Assembly (NCBI GenBank): GCA_001600695.1
Contig: BCKQ01000014.1
Span: 120,989-184,988, forward strand
Direction of reading: 5' to 3'
Source of the DNA: Ascoidea asiatica
Lineage: Eukaryota; Ascomycota; Saccharomycetes; Ascoideales; Ascoideaceae
Length of the DNA: 64,000 nucleotides
Below, piece after piece: positions 1 through 8,876 of this stretch. The position numbers and the translations under genes were made by a program. Each line of letters opens with the position of its first letter. Position 1 is the stretch's first letter. The notes beneath the pieces are model-generated. The model saw only the letters and a list, made by a program, of their open reading frames with translations, ran no database searches and had not been told where the DNA came from.

Positions 1-349
1 ATTTATTATTTATATTAAAAGTTGTTGAAGTTACAGTTGAAACTGGTAAATATGATTCTTTTTCATTATCATTATCATTATCATTATTTTTAGATTCATT
101 TATTAAAGATTTTTTAGTTAAATAATAAAATAAAGTTGATTTACCAGAATTTGAAGGACCAATAATTAAAAAAGTAGGTACATGATTTCTTTTAATTGAA
201 TCATTTGTTAATAAATGAGCAGGAGTAACTGAATAACTTCTCATGAATATTAAAAATATTGCAATTGAAAATAATCCTAAAATAATTGATAATATAATAA
301 TATGATTACTATTTACCACATTTTTCAGTTGATTTACTAATTGATCCAT
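1..349 (-). CDS. SRP102: Signal recognition particle receptor beta subunit, N-terminal part (runs off the window)
   Basis: Reading begins at the ATG at 347-349 and stays open for 116 codons to the window edge, so only the N-terminal part is present. A hydrophobic segment at about residues 17-36 is the single ER membrane anchor expected of SR-beta. It is followed by a G1 P-loop (GPSNSGKST) at about residues 67-75 and a likely switch I/G2 region (VSTVTSTT) near residues 104-111. That combination, an N-terminal anchor plus an Arf/Sar-like GTPase with little else before the P-loop, is typical of Srp102, which anchors the SRP receptor alpha subunit for cotranslational targeting. A short acidic Asn-Asp insert separates G1 from G2. 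Codon 8 is CTG, one of very few CTG codons seen in frame in this window. Identification from the fragment is good; the rest of the gene lies left of position 1. Confidence 0.85.
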   Translation of the reverse strand, partial: MDQLVNQLKNVVNSNHIIILSIILGLFSIAIFLIFMRSYSVTPAHLLTNDSIKRNHVPTFLIIGPSNSGKSTLFYYLTKKSLINESKNNDNDNDNEKESYLPVSTVTSTTFNINNK

Positions 350-1422
350 TTTTATTGAAATTGATTATATTTTTATCTATTAAAAAGACTATGATTACTT
401 TTAAATTACTTTGCTAATAAATGAATCAAAGCACACTTATAAACACCCAATGCTAACTTCAAAATCATTCAAATATTCAATCATTGTTGGTTATTCTCAG
501 TGGAATACTCGACTTCTTCACCACCATCAGACCTCAAACCTCAAAATTCAACAATTCTTGAAAAAACATCCAACTCAAAATCAGACGCAGCCCAATCGGG
601 TAATTCCCAGCCACTGAACAATAATTTCACTTGCCACAAACAAGGCGTATTTCAAAATGCAGTTCCATGCCTGCATCCGTCAGTTGATGTTTTCATGCAC
701 TTCCTCGCATATTTCTACATTGCACCCACTGCTCTGGTCCTTAATTATTGTTAGCATTACTCAAAATAAGTTAGTAAAAACTACGTATGTTTGAAATTTA
801 TGTAAAAAAAATTCTATTATAACAACACCAAAAGTCAAAATTAATTGAAAAAAACAAAAGGAAATAACAAAAGCAAAATATTAATTTAAAATAAAAAAAA
901 TTAATTGAGTAACAAACAATAGTAAAATCAGTTTTTTTTTTTTTTTATAAAATAATTAATTTTGAGATTTTTTATAAAAGAATGAAAAAATGAATGTTAA
1001 AAAATGAAAAAAAGAATAAAAAAAATTGGATGATGAAAATGAAAATTTCAAAATTTTGAAAATTAAAATTGTTCTTAAAAATCTCAAAATAAATTTATAA
1101 ATTTGTATATAAAAAAAAAAAATGAAATATAAATACTTGTTTAAATATAATAAAAAATTGATTAATAAATAAGTTAATAAGTTAATAAGTTAATAAGTTA
1201 ATAAATAGATAAATAAATGAATAAATAGTAAAAAAAAAGGGTAATGTAAAATTTTTATGTAGAGAAGTCAAAAAAAATAAAAAAATAAAAAGAAATCTTA
1301 AACAATTTAACAATTTAACAATTTAACAAAGAGAGAATGATAAGAAACGAATTGAAATATTAATTAAATGAATTAAATATAAAACATAATTAAAAATGTA
1401 TGATTAAAATGACAAAAATGAT
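350..1422. promoter_or_regulatory. SRP102 promoter and SAK1 3' flank
   Basis: This holds the upstream region of SRP102 (left) and the downstream flank of the kinase gene (right). A GC-richer patch at about 540-740 contains a perfect Reb1-type core, CGGGTAA, at 597-603, about 250 bases before the SRP102 start. From about 780 to 1400 the sequence is A-rich with short repeats, including a tandem GTTAATAA unit at about 1170-1205, as expected of a yeast 3' end. A short reading frame at 500-754 shows no family features and I do not call it a gene. Confidence 0.5.
597..603 (+). promoter_or_regulatory. Reb1-type site CGGGTAA
   Basis: Exact match to the Reb1 core (CGGGTAA), in the GC-richer island upstream of the leftward SRP102 gene. 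Reb1-family proteins set nucleosome-free promoters in budding yeasts, and a REB1-type gene lies in this same window. Function is inferred from motif and position only. Confidence 0.4.
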
Positions 1423-4400
1423 TTAAATATCATCTTTATCAGCCATTCTATTTCCAAGTAATCCAAAACTAACTGAACTACTTCTATATTTTTTTCTAAC
1501 TTCTTCTTTTAATTTTCTTTTTTCAATTAAATTTGTTACAGTTCCTTTATAATGATATGATTTATTAAATGATAATTTAATTTCTCCCTTTTGATAATGA
1601 TTTCTAAAATTATGTCTTTGTTGATTATATAATGATTCATATTTTGTTAAAATTATTCTTTTTGCTTCTTTTAAATATTTATCTTTATTTATTACATTTC
1701 TATAAGCTTGACTTAATAAATGTGTACTTTTTCTTGTATTTTTTAAAATTACTTCTGCTTTTCTAAATTTCTCATCTTCTGCTTCCAATGGTAATAATTG
1801 TCTTGGTTTATGTCCAATCATAAATCCAGAATCTTTATCAGAATCTGTATTATATGTACTATATTCACTTTCTTGACTTTTAAGTTTAAATAATGATGGT
1901 CCAAAATTATTGGAATTTAAATTTGAATTTAAATAATTAATTTCTTCATCACTAAAATTATCTTCTTTATTAGAAAATATTCTTTCAATTGCATTTCCAA
2001 TTTTTCCCTTTTTACCAAGAATTTTTTCATCATCTGGAATTTCTCCAAATAATAAATTACTTGGATTTTCCCAACTACCAATATCTAAATCATCAAGATT
2101 AAATGGATTATCTTTTGTTCCCAGACCATCTTCATTACCTTCAATTTCCATAAATCCATGAACTGCTTTCAGTACTCTTGGTAAATTAGATTCACTAGTC
2201 ATAAATCTTGTTCGAAAATCTCTTCTTGGTCCTAATGAAAGTGTTAATTCATCTCTTCTACCATTATCACTTTGATTATCTGTATCTTCATCTTCATCAT
2301 CATCTTCTCTACTACTAACAGATTCTTCTCCTAATCTAGAATATATAGAATGTCCATCATTACTTAAATCTACTGGAATATTTCTATCATTCATTATACA
2401 ACTTGGTAATCTAAGTAATTGATTACCACTAAGTTCTTCTGTTTCATATGGTTTTGATTTTATTTTTGGTGAATTTAAATTTATATTATTATTAAAATTT
2501 TTTGAATTAAAATCAAAATTATTATTATGTTGAAAATCTGAAAAATGTGGAGAATTAATAAATCCTGTTCCAGGAATTGAACTTTGACTATTTGTACGAT
2601 CATGTTTTGAAGATTCTTCTTTTAAATCACTAATTGATTTAGATTCTAAACGTTCAAAATTTGATAAATTTAATGGTTTTCCTAATTGTCCTGAAAAACT
2701 TTTTCTACCCTCAGATTCATCTTCATTCATATTTATAGTTGCTGTTGCTGATGAATTATTCATAGATTTTGACATTTCAAATGATGATAATTTTTTTGAT
2801 AATGAATCTTCTTCACCTCTTGGACTCATACAATCATGAAAAGATGTTGGTGATAAAAGAAGATCTTCATTATTTATATCATTTGAATTTTTATTACATA
2901 AATCTGTTTCTGTATTTTCTCTCTCATTTTCAGTAATTACATCTACTTCATTATTATTACTTGATTGTTTATCTGTATTTAAATTTAAATTACTAATATT
3001 TTTACTAAGATTAAAATTAAGATTATAATTGCTGAAATTTGTAGGAAGACTTAACTTATTCAATTTATTTATACTAAAAGTTCTTGCAAAACTTGGAATT
3101 CTATTAAGACTTGTAATATTTGTATAACTATCAATTTTATTTATATCTTTCTCTTGATCATCAAATAAATGAAATTGAGCATTATTACCAAAATTTGCAA
3201 AATTATTTAATGGATTAACATTAAATTTAGGAATTTTTAAAAGTTCTTCTTCATCAAAACTATTTAATGAAGCAAAACTTGTATTAATAGGCAATTGAAC
3301 AGTTCCTTTATTTGAAAATGATAAAGGATTGAAAGTTTCTGAATTACCTTTAATAGTTGGTTGATCATCTGAATTATTTTCTTCAAATTGATTAAATGAA
3401 TTACTATTATTATCCATATGATTAATAGTTTGATTATTTTGAAAATTCTGAGCAGAATCTATATTTGAATCATTATTATTATAATTATTCAAGGCATTTT
3501 GAAGAGGTGAAGTGAAATTATTGAATCTATTATTTACAGAACTTCTACGTGAAATTGAAAAAGAACTAGTAGATGGTAAGCTTCCTCTTCTAAATTTTTC
3601 AATACTTATATTATTATCCTTTTCAATAATATCATTAAGAGTATTAGCAGTTGGTTTTGTAGATTTAAAAAACCCCCCTTCAACAGAAGGTTTGACTTCT
3701 CCTAATAAAGGATCTGTTGTAGCTGTTGATGAGGTTGTCCGCCTATGATTTTGGAAACAAGATTTACTGCTTAAGCAAGTTGAAGAATTTAGCATACTAG
3801 AACTTGCAGTGGTTGTAGCACTTGTTGGATTAGAATTTAAATGAGACAGATTCACAGTAGAAGAACATGAAATTTGGGAAGGATGTTTTGAAATCATAGG
3901 TGTACAATTAGCATTATTCAGATTTACAATACCTGTAGTTGAGTGTGAATATTCATTGCCAGGAACCATCAGATATGGAGAAGCACACCTTGAATTATCA
4001 GAAGCCAAAGCAGGTGACATTAATGGTGTTCCTATTACTTCTGAAAGAATAACTGAATTATTATTAGAATTAAAATTTAAACTTGGTTTATGACTAACAG
4101 ATTTAATAACTGATTGAGAAATATTAGATTGATGAGGGGGAACATATTCTGTATCACTTCCATTACTTGTAGTTGTACTTCCACTTGTATTACTTATATG
4201 ATTTGAATTAAGAGACATATTTGATGGATTTGAATGAATTCTTGGAGAAGTTAGACCAGCTAACTGTAAGGCTTTAGCAAGTTTATGTTTAATTGTATGA
4301 CCTATTCCAAGAACAGAATTTTTAACTTCTTCTTCCGTAACATTAATTATTTCTTCTGGAACTTGAGAAGTAGAAAATTCTTGAATTTCTTCATCATTTA

Positions 4401-6921
4401 AATCTTGATAAGTAAAAGGGTGAACTTTAATTTCTTGAATATCAATTCTTTTAACAGGATCTTTTTCTAATAATTTACTTAATAAATCTAAACATCTAAT
4501 ATATTCAACATTTGAAACTTTTGCATTATTTGGATTATCAGATCTAACTTGTTCAAGATTTGGAAAATCAAAATCTTCATTTAAAATTACGCCAAATAAA
4601 TCAAATTCTAAATCAGCTGTAAAAGGTAAATTACCAAATAAAAGACAATATAATGTTACACCTAAAGCCCATATATCTATTTTTTTATCTATTGTTGGAT
4701 CATTTTGACTATTATAGTTAGATAATTTTGATGAAAGAGAATTATTAGAATATGAATCTTTTATGATATCAGTACTTGAATGACATAATTCAGGAGCAAA
4801 AAAAGCTGGAGAACCAGTAGTTTTAGATTCTCTATCATTTTCTAAATCATATTCATAATCATCATCTAAATTTGAAGAAAAAGAAACTCCAAAATCGGAA
4901 ATTTTTACAGTATTATCATGAGATAATAATAAATTTGCAGGTTTTATATCTCTATGAACAATTCCTTGATAATGAAGATATTCAAGACCTAAGATTACAT
5001 CTCTGAAAATTGCTCTTGATTGTTTAAAAGATAATAAAGGTTTACCCATTTTTAATTTTGAAAATTGAAGTAATCTTTCATCTTTATCTTGATATTTATT
5101 TAATAAAAATAATTCAGATTCTGTTGGATTTAAAAAATCATGATTTTGCCATTTAACTTCACCATTTTGACAATATTCTAAAACTAAATAAATTTTTTTT
5201 GAATTAATATCATCTAAAACTTCTTTTAAACTTACAACATGTTTATGATTACATTTTTTCATAATTGCAATTTCTTTTCTAATTTTAAAATCATAAATTA
5301 AATTATTATTAATTTTTGTATTTATATTTAAATTTGTTTTAGTTTTTTGAAATTGATTATTTGAATTATAAATTGAATTTCTTCTTAGATTATTTGAATT
5401 AGAAATATTTGAATTAACAGAATTTAAAAAATTATTTGAAGAATCATTATTATTTATAGAATCCATTATATTATTATTATTATTGTTATTATTATTTAAA
5501 TTATTATTTAAATTATTATTTAAATTATTATTTATTAATTTTGAAGATTTTAATGGAATTTTTGGTTTATTAACAATTTTTATTGCAACTTTTTCACCAG
5601 TTTTTAAATTTTTACCTAATTTAACTTTACCATGTTGACCTTTACCTAATTCAGATAAAATTTCATAAGTATTTAAAATTTTAGTTTTATTTATAGGATC
5701 ATATTCTAAAGAAATATGATGAGTTTCTTTAACTTTATTTAAATTTAAATTTAAAGATTTTTTTGAATTCAAAGGTGGTAAAGATTTATGATTAATTTTT
5801 TTATTATTGTTATGTATATGAGAATGAGAATAAGGATTAGAATTAGAATTAGAATTGGGATTAGAATTGGAATTAGAATAAGAATGAGAATGAGAATTAT
5901 TTATATTTATATTATTTTTGAATGAATTATTATTTAAATTTGAAAAAGAAGGTTGAGAGGATATAGTTGATAATAAATGAGAATGAGTTGTAGATAATAT
6001 TGAATTTGAATCATTAAGATTATTATTATTATTATCATTATTTGAATTTGAATTTGAATTTGAATTTGAATTTGAAAAAGATCTTGTTTTTAATGGAGAA
6101 TTTAAATTTAAATTTGAGATTGAATTTGAAATTGAATTTGAATTTGAAGGTAATAAACTTGGAGAAGATATTATTCCACTAATATTAAAAGATGATGATG
6201 AAGATAATTTTGCCAATGAAGAATCATTGATATTATTATTGGAACAAGTATTGGAACAGGTATTAGAATTGTTATTATTTGTTATTAGATTTGATAATTT
6301 TAGTTTATTTCTTTGATTTGAAGAATCTATTGATAATTGAATTGGATCTAAATGAGTATTTATTTGATTAATTTTATTTGAAGAAGGAGAAACAGATGAT
6401 GAAGATGAAGAAGATGAGGAAGATGAAGATGAAGATGGAGAATTAGGAGAATTAGGAGAATTTTGAAAATTTAAAGAAGTATTTGAATCATTTGATATTG
6501 AATTAGGAATTGAATTAGGAATTGTAGATGGAATATAAGTTGAATTAGATAAAGATGGAGACATTATAGATTTTAATTTATTATTATTATTATTTTGAAA
6601 TTTAAAATAATTTGAAAATCTTTGAATTAAGTCTAGATTAAATCTTTTAGTAATTGAATTGATTGAATTATTTGAATTTATAGAATTTATAGTATTTAAA
6701 GAAATATTTGATAAATTCAAATCAATATGTTTGAAAAATGTATTATTTGTATTATTTGTATTATTTGTAATAGTTGTATTACTTGAGTTATTTATTTTAT
6801 TATCAGTAGTAGTGGTTGTAGTATTATCGGTGTTATTATCAGTATTTGAATCAGTATCGGTATCAGTATCAGAATCAGTATTGGTAATAGAATTATTATT
6901 AACATTATTTGATCTATTCAT
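1423..6921 (-). CDS. SAK1: Snf1-activating protein kinase (Sak1/Tos3, CaMKK-type)
   Basis: A serine/threonine kinase of 1832 residues. The kinase domain spans about residues 415-838: glycine loop GKGQHGKV near 425, HRDIKPANLL near 651, DFG near 675, and the activation segment GSPAFFAPEL near 705. The phrase PAFFAPEL and the insert before the catalytic loop are hallmarks of the Sak1/Tos3/CaMKK group, which phosphorylates the activation loop of Snf1/AMPK when glucose is low. About 410 Asn/Ser-rich residues precede the domain and nearly 1000 follow it. The C-terminal region has acidic and Ser-rich stretches and a basic end. An Asn-rich insertion of about 90 residues lies between the ATP-binding Lys strand (VAIKIVNK) and the alpha-C Glu (KEIAIMKK). 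The start is the ATG at 6919-6921. SAK1 fits better than ELM1 because of the activation segment; a TOS3 name cannot be excluded. Confidence 0.8.
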   Translation of the reverse strand: MNRSNNVNNNSITNTDSDTDTDTDSNTDNNTDNTTTTTTDNKINNSSNTTITNNTNNTNNTFFKHIDLNLSNISLNTINSINSNNSINSITKRFNLDLIQRFSNYFKFQNNNNNKLKSIMSPSLSNSTYIPSTIPNSIPNSISNDSNTSLNFQNSPNSPNSPSSSSSSSSSSSSSSVSPSSNKINQINTHLDPIQLSIDSSNQRNKLKLSNLITNNNNSNTCSNTCSNNNINDSSLAKLSSSSSFNISGIISSPSLLPSNSNSISNSISNLNLNSPLKTRSFSNSNSNSNSNSNNDNNNNNLNDSNSILSTTHSHLLSTISSQPSFSNLNNNSFKNNININNSHSHSYSNSNSNPNSNSNSNPYSHSHIHNNNKKINHKSLPPLNSKKSLNLNLNKVKETHHISLEYDPINKTKILNTYEILSELGKGQHGKVKLGKNLKTGEKVAIKIVNKPKIPLKSSKLINNNLNNNLNNNLNNNNNNNNNIMDSINNNDSSNNFLNSVNSNISNSNNLRRNSIYNSNNQFQKTKTNLNINTKINNNLIYDFKIRKEIAIMKKCNHKHVVSLKEVLDDINSKKIYLVLEYCQNGEVKWQNHDFLNPTESELFLLNKYQDKDERLLQFSKLKMGKPLLSFKQSRAIFRDVILGLEYLHYQGIVHRDIKPANLLLSHDNTVKISDFGVSFSSNLDDDYEYDLENDRESKTTGSPAFFAPELCHSSTDIIKDSYSNNSLSSKLSNYNSQNDPTIDKKIDIWALGVTLYCLLFGNLPFTADLEFDLFGVILNEDFDFPNLEQVRSDNPNNAKVSNVEYIRCLDLLSKLLEKDPVKRIDIQEIKVHPFTYQDLNDEEIQEFSTSQVPEEIINVTEEEVKNSVLGIGHTIKHKLAKALQLAGLTSPRIHSNPSNMSLNSNHISNTSGSTTTSNGSDTEYVPPHQSNISQSVIKSVSHKPSLNFNSNNNSVILSEVIGTPLMSPALASDNSRCASPYLMVPGNEYSHSTTGIVNLNNANCTPMISKHPSQISCSSTVNLSHLNSNPTSATTTASSSMLNSSTCLSSKSCFQNHRRTTSSTATTDPLLGEVKPSVEGGFFKSTKPTANTLNDIIEKDNNISIEKFRRGSLPSTSSFSISRRSSVNNRFNNFTSPLQNALNNYNNNDSNIDSAQNFQNNQTINHMDNNSNSFNQFEENNSDDQPTIKGNSETFNPLSFSNKGTVQLPINTSFASLNSFDEEELLKIPKFNVNPLNNFANFGNNAQFHLFDDQEKDINKIDSYTNITSLNRIPSFARTFSINKLNKLSLPTNFSNYNLNFNLSKNISNLNLNTDKQSSNNNEVDVITENERENTETDLCNKNSNDINNEDLLLSPTSFHDCMSPRGEEDSLSKKLSSFEMSKSMNNSSATATINMNEDESEGRKSFSGQLGKPLNLSNFERLESKSISDLKEESSKHDRTNSQSSIPGTGFINSPHFSDFQHNNNFDFNSKNFNNNINLNSPKIKSKPYETEELSGNQLLRLPSCIMNDRNIPVDLSNDGHSIYSRLGEESVSSREDDDEDEDTDNQSDNGRRDELTLSLGPRRDFRTRFMTSESNLPRVLKAVHGFMEIEGNEDGLGTKDNPFNLDDLDIGSWENPSNLLFGEIPDDEKILGKKGKIGNAIERIFSNKEDNFSDEEINYLNSNLNSNNFGPSLFKLKSQESEYSTYNTDSDKDSGFMIGHKPRQLLPLEAEDEKFRKAEVILKNTRKSTHLLSQAYRNVINKDKYLKEAKRIILTKYESLYNQQRHNFRNHYQKGEIKLSFNKSYHYKGTVTNLIEKRKLKEEVRKKYRSSSVSFGLLGNRMADKDDI

Positions 6922-7697
6922 TTCAAGATATATATTTATATATATATATATATATATAAAAGTTGGTATTAAAGAAAAGGATACTAAAGAATATATTGAA
7001 ATATAGTTAGCATATTAATATTATAATAGATTAATTGATAATATGATAATATGATAATATGATAAATATGATAAAATGATTGATTATATGAATAAATTTA
7101 GGAAAGTTCAGGAAAAATGAGGAATTTGTTAATAAAATGAAATTCAATTCTATTGAGGTTATTATTATATATATATAATATATATATTTTATATATAATT
7201 GATATAATAATTATAATTGATTGATATTAGCAGTGAAATAAAAAAAAAAATAAATAAAAAAATAAATAAAAAGATAAATAGAGTGCAATTGATAGAAAAG
7301 TAGATAGATTTAGAGATAAAAAGATAAAAAGTACAGTACTTTAATAGTATTATAATATTATTTTAATAGTGTTTTAATAGTATTTTAATAGTATTCAAGA
7401 AAGATAAAAGGATAAAATGCGTGCGATTAAGAAGAAATGTACGAAAAAATTGTCGATAATTATTTTTTAGGAGATTTGGAATTTAGCAGTTAAAAAGCGA
7501 GTGAGTACTGGAATAGTAGCGGTAGTAGTAATAGTAGTGGTATTAGTAGTGGTATTAAGTGGTGAGTGTTCAAGACTCAAGATTCAGGACACTGCGAGAT
7601 AAACAGAACAAGAGACACAACAAGATCAGAGACAGAAATCAGACGCAGCAGGACAGGACCCGCTCAGGACAAGCCTGGTTGGTCCGAGCTCAAACGC

Positions 7698-7738
7698 TGT
7701 CTCGTTTCTGTCTCTTTTCTGTCTCTTTTCTGTCTCGG
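7698..7738 (+). repeat. 11-base tandem repeat, CT-rich
   Basis: Three head-to-tail copies of TGTCTCKTTTC (the first with G, the next two with T at the variable base) followed by a partial fourth, inside the GC-richer island of the SAK1-SWI6 intergenic region. Confidence 0.8.
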
Positions 7739-8021
7739 ATTGCGTCTTGGATTCAATCTGGATTCTACCTCACTGCAGCTAAACGGCAGCCGCCTGTGGC
7801 CAAGGCCTGCTGAAACTGCTCACAGTTTCCTCTCGTCTGCACGCAGAGTATTTGGCCAGAAGAACGGTCCACAGCAATGGCTCTAGCAGATTATATCCAG
7901 CGGTTGTCTGAAATAGGAATATATGTTTTTACAGGTACAAAAAAGCCCCTTAACTTAAAAGTAATAAAGCTTGGTTTACATTTAAGTACCGGCGTGCACT
8001 TTTATTTTATGAAGTGGTTGA

Positions 8022-8605
8022 ACGCGTTGCCCTGTTTTTATCAGTAGCCTAGCAACCGCAATCTTCTACAACTCGTTGCTGATACCTTCCAAGATACCGT
8101 TTAGTGTATGGATTTACCTGATCTACCTGATTTTTCTAGTTTATCTTGTCTATCTGGTTTATCACTCTAGAATCACTCCTCCCACTTGATTCCGAGTCTG
8201 ATAAAGTTGGGTAACTTGTATTAGAATTTGTGTTTTTAAAGTGAAATATAATTACACGTGATGAATTTCCTCACTTTTTGAAATTATTTGAGATCTGCGG
8301 CTCCAAATCTAAGTTTGCGACTCGCATGAAACCAATTTATGGTTTTTTTTTCAAATCTAATTGGAGATTAAGTTTGTAATCAGTAACGTTGATGTGCATT
8401 TCTCAAATATTGGAATTATTTGAGGCTAGTGAATATTATTAAATGTGGCTTATGAAATAATTACAAGCCTACTCGAGGCTTGTTTTTTTTCAATTCCAAA
8501 AAGGGTAATTTCCACAGAGGGTAACTGCAACGCGTCTTTTTTATTTTCTCTTTTTGTTTCTGTTTTTTCATTTCTTTTTTATTTCTTTTTATAACGCCGA
8601 CGCGT
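8022..8605. promoter_or_regulatory. Three MCB (ACGCGT) boxes upstream of SWI6
   Basis: Perfect palindromic ACGCGT motifs lie at 8022-8027, 8530-8535 and 8600-8605, that is 855, 347 and 277 bases before the SWI6 ATG. ACGCGT is the MluI cell-cycle box bound by MBF (Mbp1-Swi6). Three copies in a region this AT-rich are unlikely by chance, and the downstream gene encodes the MBF/SBF cofactor itself, which suggests G1/S control and possibly autoregulation. The sites are seen; the regulation is inferred. Confidence 0.6.
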
Positions 8606-8876
8606 CTTTATTCTGGGCACGCTTCTGATTTGGGTTTGTCCAGCTCTAGACAATAATATAATGCTTTAAGTACTGTAGGTAGAACTGAATAATGAAATAA
8701 TAATATAATAATTAGAATACTGTAAAATATATCAAATAATCTATTATTCTCTTCAAAAGTAATGAAATGATATAAATATTTTATAATCAATAAATATCAA
8801 ATATCAAATAACAAATAACAAATAACAGATAACAGATAATAACTGCCAATTAAACTAATAATAATTATTATATATA

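Larger units (their letters stand above)
6922..8876. promoter_or_regulatory. Divergent promoter between SAK1 and SWI6
   Basis: About 1.95 kb separates the two start codons. The SAK1 side (6922-7450) is AT-rich with TA and ATAG-type microsatellites. A GC-richer island at about 7500-8060 contains an 11-base tandem repeat (TGTCTCTTTTC and a close variant) at 7698-7730 and several short inverted repeats. I tested this island by eye for tRNA, snRNA, RNase P and SRP RNA hallmarks and recognised none. The SWI6 side carries three ACGCGT boxes and one CACGTG (8255-8260). Small reading frames at 7559-7886 and 8608-8790 look accidental. Confidence 0.5.

Noticed and set aside
500..754. An 84-codon open frame upstream of SRP102
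   Set aside because: No family features, mixed composition, and it lies across the promoter island with the Reb1-type site.
7559..7886. Overlapping open frames in the GC-richer island upstream of SWI6, considered as a gene or structured RNA
   Set aside because: No conserved motif in either frame and no tRNA, snRNA, RNase P or SRP RNA hallmark. Treated as promoter DNA.
8500..8525. GGGTAA words near SWI6 as Reb1 sites
   Set aside because: They lack the preceding C of the CGGGTAA core.
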